From contig JAGSHN010000025.1 in the NCBI GenBank assembly GCA_029855935.1, positions 147,135 to 211,134 of the forward strand: 64,000 bases of DNA. Reading direction: 5' to 3'. A program made the position numbers and the translations under genes. The notes under the pieces are model-generated. The model worked only from the letters and a program-made list of their open reading frames with translations, was not told the DNA's origin and did no database searches. This DNA comes from Candidatus Thorarchaeota archaeon (GTDB taxonomy: Archaea > Asgardarchaeota > Thorarchaeia > Thorarchaeales > Thorarchaeaceae). The number at the start of each line of letters is the position of its first letter. The first letter of the stretch is position 1. Of this stretch, positions 20,916-29,343 are shown one piece after another.

Positions 20916-22669
20916 CAACGCCTCGCTACTTGTCCCAGTCCCTCCTCAATTATCCTCCTCAGTCTGATTGCAGGAGTACCACCCGACACCTCAAGAAACA
21001 CGGATGAGTCCGGTGAATCGCCAGTGACATAGATGACCAGGGTCAGTTGATCCATTCGAATGACACGTCGCTTGGGCGGATGTAGGGTCTCCTTTAGGAA
21101 GGGCGTCATCTCGGGGAATGCCATACTGATGGTCGTCCACAGCTCACTCCAACGACGGAAGTCAAGGGTGTACTGCGACAGCGTAAGCCTGTGAAGGGCA
21201 TCCGAGACCCGGCCAATCAGGGCGGCGCGGTTCGGTATTGTAGATGACCGTACAAGTTCCGCATACACCTTTGAGAGCCTCTTGACATCACCTGCAGCAA
21301 TAGCAGCATCAATACGATGCACCATCTTCTCGTACGAGGCCTGTATCATCTTCTTTGCCACAGGGAGATAGTCGAGTCTGACCAGTAGATCGCTCTTGGC
21401 AATCTCCTGGAGTTTCTGGATGTCATCACGAGACCCATCACCCGTCTGTAGGCGGGCCATTATCTTACGGGCTGGCTCCCGGGCCACGAATCGGGCAGTG
21501 GCCAGCTCCACAAGGTGGCACGTGAACTCGTATCTGTCACCATAGAAGGGCGATGCAGCCAGCCGGTCACGTACAAAGCGGGTGCGATGCCAGAAGACGA
21601 GCGGTGCAATCGACTTGACGATGTCCACACTCACTTCATCCGCACCGACAAGCCACGCTAGCGCCTTGCTGTAACGATTCAGGTCCTTTGCAGCCCTGAC
21701 GCTGAGTGGGATGACCACTTTGTTGCATACCGTCTTGGCGATGTTGTAGTGACATCCATCACAGAGTCCCGAGTCAACTGTCAGCTCTCCAGACTGGCTC
21801 TTGTCGACACGCACACAGGCGTCGAACTCCCTCACCAATGACCGTATGTACTCGGAGGCCCCGTGCGATACCGCCATCTTATCCGCAAGATTCCAGATTG
21901 TGAGGAGGTCCTCCTCTGTCAGGATCCCCGGCACCTGCCAGAGCTCGTCGTAGCCGAAGAGCCTCTCATCACGGGTACCCAGGATGATCTCAAGGTCAGA
22001 GATTCGAGGCATTGTTATTGGTACGGCAAGGCCAAACCTGTCGAGAAAGGGTGGCGCCAGCTCAAAGGTCCCCGAGTCGGTTGGATTCATAGTGGCAAAC
22101 AGGCAGTATTCCTCGCATCGGCGCACCTCATCATAGTACTTGAGTTCGCCCTCCGCAAGCATCGACAGGAGTATGTTCTGTGCATGCGGAGTGAGACGAT
22201 TGACCTCATCGACTATTTTCCAGAAGTCCGTTACAAACCGCCGCCAAACAACAACCTCGCGACCCTCCTTCATCAACGGGCCAGGACGAAGCGTCGCCAC
22301 CATCTTCTCCTCGGTCAGCTGTGGGTGTCCACGGAGAATGGCATCCTCGATCTCGGCTATGCTCCGCCCCGTCATCATCCGGCCAAGGAGTTTCACAAGG
22401 GTGGTCTTGCCGCCGCCGTGGCCTCCAACAAGCAGCATCGCAGAGCGAGGGACCAGGGCATTAAGAACACAGCTACCAGCAATGAGCGGCAGTCGAATCG
22501 ACTTCGCACGACCCGCTCCCGCTGGCTGATACTTCACGGTCAGCTCCCCGGAGTGAACGAACAGGCCGTGGCTCTCGACCGTCGTGATGACCTCCATCAC
22601 CTTGCGCCTCAGCTGTTCGTTCCTGCTGACCATTGCGATCACATCGCGTACTCTTATCGGAGTCTCCAT
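20915..22669 (-). CDS. MoxR-family AAA+ ATPase
   Basis: A 584-aa MoxR-like ATPase. Walker A is GGHGGGKTT (82-90). The Walker B region is WKIVDEVNRL, followed by the MoxR-typical QNILLSMLAEGE. Sensor 1 is ATMNPTDSGTFELAPPFLDRF. It has a C-terminal extension of about 250 residues not recognised as a known domain, longer than in small MoxR proteins. It is translationally coupled to the metallopeptidase-VWA gene downstream, so the two form one module. It is divergent from the SMC operon with 72 nt between starts. A TATA-like stretch at 22720-22731 could serve either strand. Confidence 0.9.
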   Translation of the reverse strand: METPIRVRDVIAMVSRNEQLRRKVMEVITTVESHGLFVHSGELTVKYQPAGAGRAKSIRLPLIAGSCVLNALVPRSAMLLVGGHGGGKTTLVKLLGRMMTGRSIAEIEDAILRGHPQLTEEKMVATLRPGPLMKEGREVVVWRRFVTDFWKIVDEVNRLTPHAQNILLSMLAEGELKYYDEVRRCEEYCLFATMNPTDSGTFELAPPFLDRFGLAVPITMPRISDLEIILGTRDERLFGYDELWQVPGILTEEDLLTIWNLADKMAVSHGASEYIRSLVREFDACVRVDKSQSGELTVDSGLCDGCHYNIAKTVCNKVVIPLSVRAAKDLNRYSKALAWLVGADEVSVDIVKSIAPLVFWHRTRFVRDRLAASPFYGDRYEFTCHLVELATARFVAREPARKIMARLQTGDGSRDDIQKLQEIAKSDLLVRLDYLPVAKKMIQASYEKMVHRIDAAIAAGDVKRLSKVYAELVRSSTIPNRAALIGRVSDALHRLTLSQYTLDFRRWSELWTTISMAFPEMTPFLKETLHPPKRRVIRMDQLTLVIYVTGDSPDSSVFLEVSGGTPAIRLRRIIEEGLGQVARR

Positions 22670-22717
22670 TCTGCCTTATGGTTGATGCGGTGAACGCGCC
22701 AAAGAGTGCCCCGCCCG

Positions 22718-22732
22718 AAGATGTAATAAACG
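22718..22732. promoter_or_regulatory. Divergent promoter between moxR and the SMC operon
   Basis: The stretch gatgtaataaacgta contains a TATA-like core readable on both strands. On the minus strand it gives moxR a leader of about 30 nt. On the plus strand it would start transcription near 22750, past the first ATG (22742), which makes a GTG at 22769 a possible true start for the plus gene. Confidence 0.4.
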
Positions 22733-22741
22733 TAGATTCCG

Positions 22742-23848
22742 ATGCCGGATGAAGGGCAGGTACCTACAGTGGGCGAAGAGACCTCATTTGCTGACGCGAT
22801 AAGGCTGGTGTCGCGGGAGGACATCAGTCCCAGTGGACTAGCACAGCGGTCAGTCGTCGAGATGGCAGAGTCTGTAGCCGAGGTCATTTCTGGCACCCTA
22901 GCCGCACGAGAGCAACTCGAGCAATTGGGCCTCTCCCCATGCACAAGGATACTATTCACGGGCCCCGTAGGAACGGACTTTGAGGACTTTGTCCTCTCTG
23001 TCTGCAGAGAGATGTCGCTGAATCTCGTAAGACTTCGAGTCGAGAGAACATTGCAATACGAGAGAGAGTTTGACACACTTGTTGCAGCAGCACTGGACAC
23101 TGCACGCAGAGAGGCACCAGCCCTCCTGCACATCTCGTCACTGCATCTCTTGAGGGCCGTTGGAGAACGTTCTGAGGTCCTTCTCCGAGAACAGCTGGCA
23201 CAGTCGTCTATGGATAGCCAGTCTCTCGTCGTCATTGTGGGCACCACTCACAGGCCACAGGATCTCGACCCACAGACCCTGCTTGCCTTCGACAGAGTGT
23301 TGTGCGTCGGTCCCCCGGACGGAGAGGACCGGCAGAGTCTGCTCGTCCAGGCCCTTGCGTCACACGAGGACATTGATATTCCTCGTCTCGTAGACCTCAC
23401 CGACGGGTGGTCCTACGCGTCACTCAGACATCTTGTTGCGGCCGTATTGGCAGAGGGCGGAGAGTCGGGCGAGGCGCCATCCATAGACCGCATCGAGAAG
23501 ATGATAGAGGAGGGGCTGTTCGTCCCAGTTCTTGCCACAGGCAGCACAACCGAACTGGAAAAGAGGCTTGTCGGCGGGGGACGGGGGATCACACACGTCA
23601 TTGAGGAGGTGTATCCTGATGACCTCCTCGACCAGCTCTACCTGATGGTCGTTACGGAGGACTATGGGACAGCACAGCAAGTCATCGAGGCCCTAAACGA
23701 GGGACTCCCGCTCTCTGATGAGCAGGTGAGGTTCCTCAACCGTTTTCCGTTTCTCCTCTCAGGAGAGCCCCGTGAGAGGCTCGCCCGTCTGATAAGGGCG
23801 AAGAAGAATAGAGACCGTCTGATGCGCGTGATGGGAAGGGAGGAATGA
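22742..23848 (+). CDS. AAA+-like pseudo-ATPase, first gene of the SMC operon
   Basis: A 368-aa protein that follows the layout of an FtsH/Cdc48-type AAA module but lacks the nucleotide-binding residues. The Walker A site is GPVGTDFED (74-82), with Phe-Glu where Lys-Thr should be. The Walker B strand is LLHISSLHLL (about 127-136), without the acidic pair. Sensor-1-like and following parts are clear: VIVGTTHRPQDLDPQTLLAFDRVLCVGPPDGEDR. About 130 C-terminal residues are helical and unassigned. The stop is 4 nt before the TTG of SMC, so it is co-translated with SMC, ScpA and ScpB. A role as loader or regulator of the condensin complex is inferred from position alone. Confidence 0.7.
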   Translation: MPDEGQVPTVGEETSFADAIRLVSREDISPSGLAQRSVVEMAESVAEVISGTLAAREQLEQLGLSPCTRILFTGPVGTDFEDFVLSVCREMSLNLVRLRVERTLQYEREFDTLVAAALDTARREAPALLHISSLHLLRAVGERSEVLLREQLAQSSMDSQSLVVIVGTTHRPQDLDPQTLLAFDRVLCVGPPDGEDRQSLLVQALASHEDIDIPRLVDLTDGWSYASLRHLVAAVLAEGGESGEAPSIDRIEKMIEEGLFVPVLATGSTTELEKRLVGGGRGITHVIEEVYPDDLLDQLYLMVVTEDYGTAQQVIEALNEGLPLSDEQVRFLNRFPFLLSGEPRERLARLIRAKKNRDRLMRVMGREE

Positions 23849-23852
23849 CTGA

Positions 23853-26800
23853 TTGAGCGTGATCGTGAGGTCAATCAGACTCAGGAACTTCATGCCCTTC
23901 GTGGACGAGACAGTCCCGCTCGACCGCGGACTGACAGTCATTGTGGGGAGGAACGGCGCTGGCAAGAGTGCGATACTGCACGGACTGAAGTTCTGCCTGG
24001 GCTCAAACCAGCGAGAGAAACGATTTGGTAGCTGGGAGGGCTTCATCAGATGGGGCGCGGAAGTTGCAGAAGTTGAAGTGACGGTTGAGCATCAGGGTGA
24101 GACGATCGTCTTCGCGCGCAGGATTGGCAAGAAGGGAGTCCCACTGGCCTACATTAACGGCCGAAGGGTCCGTGCATCGGAGCTGCGGCGCGAGGTCGAG
24201 CGCCTCGGTTTCAAGGTTGACAACCCTCTTGTCTTCCTCCCACAGGAACGTGTCATTCAGCTGAGCAGTGCATCAGCAACCGACATCAGAGAGATGGTCG
24301 AGGATGGTACGGGACTCTACAGACTGAGGGACCGGATCCTCCTTCAGGAGACAGAACTGCGTCACGACAGGATGAGATTGGAGGCCGCGCTTCTGGAGGC
24401 CCGCTCCATTCAGGGAGAATTGAAGCTTCTCGAGGGCGACCTCAAGCGCCTGAAGAAGAAGCAGGATCTGCAGAGGACCAGAGAGAGCCTTGAGATCGAG
24501 TTGAAGTGGGCCGAACTCGAACTTGTGGAGAGGAACATCGAGAGAATCGACCAGGAGATTCAGGAAGAGGAGGTCAGCCTAAGACAGGCCAGTGCAAAAG
24601 TCGAGGAGATTGAGAACAAGATAGAGAGTGAGACCCAGACGGCCAAGGCGATCGAGTCGCAGACGCAGCTAATAAGGACCGAACTCGGCCGACTGAGAGA
24701 GCGGCTGGATTCGGAACGAGACCGGTTGAAAAACCTGAAGGAGAGCAACAAGCAGGCTGTGATAGAGCTCGGGGAGATTGACAAGCGCATCAAGAGAGAC
24801 AGAATGGAGATGATGGCGCTACAGAGTGACATCGAGGCGAAGAAGAAGGAGATATGGAACACCACGGAGGAACTCGAGGAACTCAGGGAGAAGGAACAGG
24901 CGGCGAGAGAGGAACAGGAGAGACTTGAGGAGGCGCTAACACGCTACGTCGAGTGGAACACGCGTAGGATGGACATTCGGAGTAGACTGACAGCCGCACG
25001 AGGTCGGCTGAAGGACAGAGAGATAGATCTGAGAGCCTATCGCCAGAGGCTTCAGACAGACAGAGCCGATCTTGAGGAGATTGAGAGACAGTGGAGTGAT
25101 CTGTGGGAGACGCTCGAGACCACAAGCGAAGAGGAACTACTATCTCAAAGGACCGAGACCAACAATAGGATTGAAGAGCTGGCACAGAGGAGGGTGGCAC
25201 ATCTCAGCCGTATCGCTGAGCTGAAGAGGGAACTCGCGTTCACTGAAGAGTTGATAGCAGAGAGGTCAAAACGGATACCGAAGACTGTTCGTGCCCTCAG
25301 GTCTGAGGTAGAGAAGCACGGACTAGAGGCCATCGGTCCTCTCGTAGAGGTCGTGGGCGAGAACGAGGAGATGGCGGGCGCACTGGAGGCTGTACTGCGT
25401 GACCAGCTGGCCTTCGCATTCATAACGACAGACGCTGCGGACTTCCAGCTACTCTGTAGAATACGGGACGAACTTGAGGCGCCTGCACCAGTATTCCTAG
25501 TCGAAGATTCAACAGACGAGCGTGCCAAGGGGGCCCCCGAGATAGGAGGGAGGGAGGGGGTCCTTGGTGATCTGTGGCGGATGGCCGGGGTGACAGAGGA
25601 GCTTGCCCGCCTGCTGCGCAGGAGCATCGGATCGTTCTTGGTAGTCTCTGACGCAGGAGATGCAATGCGCATCGCCCGCACAGCAAGGGTAGCCACCGTC
25701 ACACCTCAAGGCCACGTCTTCATCGTTGGGAATGGTTTCGTCTTGAGCAGGCCCCAGAGTGGGCAGGCTGGACTCCTCTCGACAGCGCCTCTTCGAGCCA
25801 AGAGAGAGGTGCTGAGAAAGCAACTCATCGAAAGCGAACAACAGCTCGCGGAAACAGTCAGAGAGATTGCGAATCTGGAGCGACTGCGCGACGAGCTGAC
25901 CCAGCTTCTCGAGCGCTACGCGGAAAAGGACAGGATATGGGCCAGACGGAGCGAACTCGCAGAGGATATCGAGCGGACCGAGGAGGCCATCCGCAAGATC
26001 GAGGAGGAGATTCTCCCTCTGAGGGAGGAGATTGAAGAACTCGTGTCCGAGCTGAGGAAGATGGATAGCAAGCAGCCTCCTGAGAGGAGCCGGATTCAGG
26101 GCCAGCTCGTTGCCGTGCGTCAGCAGATCGCCAAGCTCGCCTCCGACATCTCCGCACGCAGGGGCCAGGTGGAGCGTGCAAGAGCTATCTTGAGGGCAGA
26201 TCAGGACAAGGTCGGTACACTGGAAGAGAGCATTGCTGCACTGCAGCAGCATCGTGATGAGCTGAAGGAGATTCTCAGGCTGGCTGCCGAACAGTCCGAC
26301 GAGATACTTGAGAACATAGAGGGCCTTGAGAGACGTATAGAGGAACTCTCTTCGAAGGAGGAGTCCCTGTCGCAGGAGCTGAGCGAACACCAGACAAAGC
26401 TGTACGCTCTGAACAGGGAGCTCGCGGAACACAACGTCCGTAGTCAGGACCTCATCAGAGAGGTGCGGCGCAAACGGCTACAACTGGGAAATCTTGAGAC
26501 TCGCAGGAAGGAGATACAGAGTCAGGTCGCCTCAATCGCACGACCAGCCCGGGTGAGACCCCTTGCAGATGTCACCCGCGAGCTGGAGAGCGTGACCTCG
26601 CGGTTGGACGAGTACAGGGATGTGGATGATGACCTTCTTCGCGTCAGGTCCGAGCTTGCCCAGCGACTGGCGGAGGTCGAGGCCAAGGCCGACCAGATAC
26701 GTGACGAGATGTCAGAGGCTGAGAGCACGCTGGAGGACATCAAGGCGCAGTACTACAGTGAGATGGCAAAGGTGCTGGAGCGTCTCGGCAGAGACATCAA

Positions 26801-27290
26801 CACTATTCTGAGGACTGTCGAGCTGGAAGGGGAGGTACGTCTGGAGATGGTCAAACAGGACGAGGAGTACGGGGTCGAGTTCCTGACGAGAATCAAGGAT
26901 GGTACGTTCAAGGGCGTGAGACCGGGATCCGGCGGAGAGCGCACCCTGATAACAATTGCACTGATCATCGCGCTACAGCAGCTGAATCCAGCCCCGATAT
27001 ACTTCCTCGATGAGGCGGACATGGCATTGGATGCTGTCTATGCGGACCGCGTCGGCCGACTGTTCAAGGCGGCTGCGGCCGACAAGCAGATTGTCATTCT
27101 GACACCGCTCCGGAGCGTCAAACTTCTCAAGCACGCAGACACTCTTCTGGGAGTTGCAACACCTGACGGTCGCACCCCAGTCATCATAGAGGCCCCAGAG
27201 GAGGACAAGAACGAAGAACAGAACGAGAGGAAAGAGGGAGATGCCAAGAGGGAGGGAGGCGACGATGACGATGGGAGGCAAGAGGAATGA
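23853..27290 (+). CDS. smc: Chromosome condensation/segregation SMC ATPase
   Basis: A 1145-aa SMC protein. Walker A is GRNGAGKS (32-39), followed by a Q-loop region, long coiled coils (about 165-480 and 640-1000), and a hinge around 480-630. The C-terminal head has the signature GSGGERT (about 1027-1033) and Walker B IYFLDEADMALD (about 1049-1060). A very acidic and basic tail (EEDKNEEQNE...) closes the protein. It forms a dimer that extrudes or holds DNA loops with a kleisin and KITE protein, both encoded directly downstream. The signature and Walker B differ from the common archaeal LSGGEK / DEVDAALD forms. TTG 23853 or GTG 23859 may be the start; ggagg is near 23839. Confidence 0.95.
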   Translation: MSVIVRSIRLRNFMPFVDETVPLDRGLTVIVGRNGAGKSAILHGLKFCLGSNQREKRFGSWEGFIRWGAEVAEVEVTVEHQGETIVFARRIGKKGVPLAYINGRRVRASELRREVERLGFKVDNPLVFLPQERVIQLSSASATDIREMVEDGTGLYRLRDRILLQETELRHDRMRLEAALLEARSIQGELKLLEGDLKRLKKKQDLQRTRESLEIELKWAELELVERNIERIDQEIQEEEVSLRQASAKVEEIENKIESETQTAKAIESQTQLIRTELGRLRERLDSERDRLKNLKESNKQAVIELGEIDKRIKRDRMEMMALQSDIEAKKKEIWNTTEELEELREKEQAAREEQERLEEALTRYVEWNTRRMDIRSRLTAARGRLKDREIDLRAYRQRLQTDRADLEEIERQWSDLWETLETTSEEELLSQRTETNNRIEELAQRRVAHLSRIAELKRELAFTEELIAERSKRIPKTVRALRSEVEKHGLEAIGPLVEVVGENEEMAGALEAVLRDQLAFAFITTDAADFQLLCRIRDELEAPAPVFLVEDSTDERAKGAPEIGGREGVLGDLWRMAGVTEELARLLRRSIGSFLVVSDAGDAMRIARTARVATVTPQGHVFIVGNGFVLSRPQSGQAGLLSTAPLRAKREVLRKQLIESEQQLAETVREIANLERLRDELTQLLERYAEKDRIWARRSELAEDIERTEEAIRKIEEEILPLREEIEELVSELRKMDSKQPPERSRIQGQLVAVRQQIAKLASDISARRGQVERARAILRADQDKVGTLEESIAALQQHRDELKEILRLAAEQSDEILENIEGLERRIEELSSKEESLSQELSEHQTKLYALNRELAEHNVRSQDLIREVRRKRLQLGNLETRRKEIQSQVASIARPARVRPLADVTRELESVTSRLDEYRDVDDDLLRVRSELAQRLAEVEAKADQIRDEMSEAESTLEDIKAQYYSEMAKVLERLGRDINTILRTVELEGEVRLEMVKQDEEYGVEFLTRIKDGTFKGVRPGSGGERTLITIALIIALQQLNPAPIYFLDEADMALDAVYADRVGRLFKAAAADKQIVILTPLRSVKLLKHADTLLGVATPDGRTPVIIEAPEEDKNEEQNERKEGDAKREGGDDDDGRQEE

Positions 27291-28003
27291 TCAGGGACGC
27301 ACTCAGGAGTAGGGTGAGACGCCTTGCCCGGAGTGTCGAGTCCGGAGAGGTCGACCCCCTCGAAGTTGAACTCGCGAGATTGTACAGAGAGCTGCAGGAA
27401 CTCTCGCAACAACTCCCAGTGAAGATGGAGATCGATGAGGCACTGAACGAACTCCTCAGTGCAAAGGTGGGTCGGGTGCAGGAACTGGCACGCGCCGTGG
27501 TGGACCCAGAACTGCTGGTAGACCGTGTGGCACACATGTCAGCCAGAGAGCTTGCCCGCCTCTTGAGGCTGAAGCGACCTCTGTTGGTCCCGGGGCTGTC
27601 GCATCAGCATATGCATCAGGCAGCGGAACGACTCAGACTTAGAGAACCGAGGAGGCAGTGGGACTTTGGGCGGGTCGAGCCAGTCGAACGGCCGACAAGG
27701 ATGGACCTGAGGCTTGAGCCGGAGATCACGGAGGAGGAGGTTGAAGAGTTCCTCACCTCAGTCCCAGTGGGAGAGCCACTACGACTGAGTGACCTCCTGC
27801 GGAGCGAGGACGTGGAGGAGTTCCTGCGTAGGTTCCTGATGGTGGTTCTTCTTGTGGCCAGCGGCGACCTTCAGTACGACGCGACCGCCAGAACCCTGAC
27901 CCGAGTAGAGAGGAGTCCGGACAGTACTTCTTCGCGTGAGCAACAACAGGTCGCTGGCCAGCCAGCGGACCGAGGGAGGAGATGGAGGAGGCGGTCCCGA
28001 TGA
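27287..28003 (+). CDS. ScpA-like kleisin
   Basis: A 238-aa protein overlapping the smc stop as ATGA. The N-terminal part contains VDPLEVELARLYRELQELS (about 23-41), matching the SMC-neck-binding helix region of ScpA. The C-terminal part (VEEFLRRFLMVVLLVASGDLQYDA, about 177-200) looks like the winged-helix that caps the second SMC head. The linker is variable and the tail is Arg/Gln-rich. Similarity is weak but the position between smc and a ScpB-like gene, the length, and the domain ends all fit a kleisin. It should bridge the two SMC heads. Confidence 0.75.
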   Translation: MIRDALRSRVRRLARSVESGEVDPLEVELARLYRELQELSQQLPVKMEIDEALNELLSAKVGRVQELARAVVDPELLVDRVAHMSARELARLLRLKRPLLVPGLSHQHMHQAAERLRLREPRRQWDFGRVEPVERPTRMDLRLEPEITEEEVEEFLTSVPVGEPLRLSDLLRSEDVEEFLRRFLMVVLLVASGDLQYDATARTLTRVERSPDSTSSREQQQVAGQPADRGRRWRRRSR

Positions 28004-28521
28004 ACAACGAGTTCTCTGTCTTGATGAGCGCACTGACGAGGCCCGGAAACCCCCCGGGGGCAAATATCTCAGACCTGATCGAGGTGCTTGGCTATCCAGT
28101 CGACCCGGGACGGACAATCGTATTCAGGCTGCTCGCCGGGCTGGATCGCATCCTGCATCAGGTGGGCCTGAGGATAGCGTTCAATCCGGTCGAAGATGTC
28201 TTCTTCATCGATGTCACTGCAAGGGGCAAGGAGGACAGGACAAGACTCCCCGACCGCCTTGCGGCTACACTGCTTGCCGTGATAGCACTGTCCTATCGGG
28301 AGCGCGACTGGGTCCAGGTGAGCCAAGTCAGACGCGTCCGCAGAAAGACGATGAGATCGGTCCGTGCGGACCTCCGTGAACTCCAGGTCCTCGGGTACGT
28401 AGAGTTCAGTGACGACGGGACCCGCGTCAGACCGGGTATTCGTGTGTCCTTCGAGGTCGACCACGATGAGTTCTTCCGTGCGCTGAGCAAGGGAAAGTAC
28501 GGCGCGAGCAGTGACGAATAG
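27982..28521 (+). CDS. ScpB-like winged-helix (KITE) protein
   Basis: A 179-aa protein overlapping the kleisin gene by 22 nt. Two wHTH-like parts can be seen: about 25-80 (NISDLIEVLGYP... LHQVGLRIAFNPVEDVFFID) and about 90-165 (RLAATLLAVIALSYRERDWVQVSQVRRV ... LRELQVLGYVEFSDDGTRVRPG). In bacteria and many archaea ScpB dimers bind the kleisin linker. The assignment rests mainly on gene order and wHTH layout. ATG 27982 has gggagg directly upstream; ATG 28000 with ggagg at about 10 nt is also possible. Confidence 0.65.
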   Translation: MEEAVPMNNEFSVLMSALTRPGNPPGANISDLIEVLGYPVDPGRTIVFRLLAGLDRILHQVGLRIAFNPVEDVFFIDVTARGKEDRTRLPDRLAATLLAVIALSYRERDWVQVSQVRRVRRKTMRSVRADLRELQVLGYVEFSDDGTRVRPGIRVSFEVDHDEFFRALSKGKYGASSDE

Positions 28522-28555
28522 GTCCCCAGGACGACAAGGAGAACAACTGTTTCAA

Positions 28556-28567
28556 TATGTTTATCTT
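28556..28567 (+). promoter_or_regulatory. TATA-like element before the zinc-ribbon regulator
   Basis: The stretch atgtttatctt is about 38 nt before the ATG at 28600. Transcription would begin near 28588, leaving a leader of about 12 nt with no ribosome-binding site, as is usual for nearly leaderless archaeal messages. Confidence 0.5.
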
Positions 28568-28599
28568 GTGTGGGAGGGCGGGATGCACGGTCCTGAATC

Positions 28600-28959
28600 A
28601 TGTCGCACAGGAAAGCATTGAGATTCGCAAAGACTGTCTGTCCCATCTGCGGTAGCAAAGAGGTTGCCCGTGATGACCTGAAGGGCGACCTTCTGTGCAC
28701 GAACTGTGGCCACATAATCACAAGACATGAGACCCGGGCCGTTGGAAAGTTCGAGATCGCGCAGCATCTGAAACGCGAGGGCAAGCTCACGTTCGAGCAG
28801 CTCAAAGAGATCACAAAGTCATCGGACGACCGACTGTTTGGCGTGCTGCAGAGCATGCTCAGCATGGGGCTCATTGACGAACTGGGTGGCAAGTATCACC
28901 TGACCAAGCGTGGTCAGCGCTGGTACCGCCAGAGACTGGGACAAGAATGGGGATATTGA
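28600..28959 (+). CDS. Zinc-ribbon / winged-helix protein
   Basis: A 119-aa protein. Residues 14-36 form a TFIIB-like zinc ribbon (CPICGS ... CTNCGH). Residues about 50-115 form a winged helix (FEIAQHLKREGKLTFEQLKE ... LFGVLQSMLSMGLIDELGGKYHLTKRG). The pair suggests a small transcription factor or a nucleic-acid-binding protein. It lacks the cyclin repeats of TFB, so it is not a general initiation factor. It has its own promoter and stands between the SMC operon and the YgbA-family gene. Confidence 0.75.
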   Translation: MSHRKALRFAKTVCPICGSKEVARDDLKGDLLCTNCGHIITRHETRAVGKFEIAQHLKREGKLTFEQLKEITKSSDDRLFGVLQSMLSMGLIDELGGKYHLTKRGQRWYRQRLGQEWGY

Positions 28960-29130
28960 GATCACGGCGGTGACCTGCTGCCTGCTCACCGGGCAGAGGA
29001 CACTCCCTCTGACAAGATGGCGGCGTGGCTCTACCGTCACACACACTCCCACGGTGTTCTGACCGCCAATCGTTTTGCGGCGAACCTCGTCCAAGACTGA
29101 GCACGGCTGCCGAATTTCTGCAGTAAGCCC

Positions 29131-29141
29131 AATGTTTATTT
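29131..29141 (+). promoter_or_regulatory. TATA-like element before the structured leader
   Basis: The element aatgtttattt predicts a transcript start near 29163, two bases before the first paired base of the leader structure at 29165. Confidence 0.55.
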
Positions 29142-29164
29142 GAAAAATCGCCGGAATGAGTGTG

Positions 29165-29262
29165 CGGTCCGAGTAAGAATACACATCTCCTCATGGAGAA
29201 CAATCTCCCCCCACCCCTCCTAACCACGCGAATACAACCTACTTCTTTTCTCACTCGGACCG
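29165..29262 (+). ncRNA. Structured RNA: leader of the YgbA-family gene or a separate small RNA
   Basis: Two 15-nt arms, 29165-29179 (CGGTCCGAGTAAGAA) and 29248-29262 (TTCTCACTCGGACCG), pair at 14 of 15 positions with one A-C mismatch. They enclose about 68 nt. Inside, GGAG at 29195-29198 can pair either with CTCC at 29187-29190 or, as GGAGA, with TCTCC at 29204-29208; the two hairpins exclude each other. A C-rich piece (CCTCC, 29216-29220) is complementary to the ribosome-binding site GGAGG (29331-29335) of the next gene. The predicted transcript starts at the first arm. The rest of the 28960-29343 spacer shows no protein gene. Confidence 0.5.
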
Positions 29263-29343
29263 TAACCCTCTCTCGCTCTGCCACTACAAGGCCATTCATA
29301 TTGAGCCGACAAGAGGATGGCTCTTGTTCCGGAGGACAACATT

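Noticed and set aside
25509-26432. A 307-codon open frame on the minus strand
   Set aside because: It is antisense to the SMC coiled coil; long antisense frames are common opposite Glu/Leu/Arg-rich coding sequence.
24000-27300. Rad50 instead of SMC
   Set aside because: The hinge region is a long globular SMC-type hinge without a CxxC zinc hook, and kleisin and KITE genes follow.
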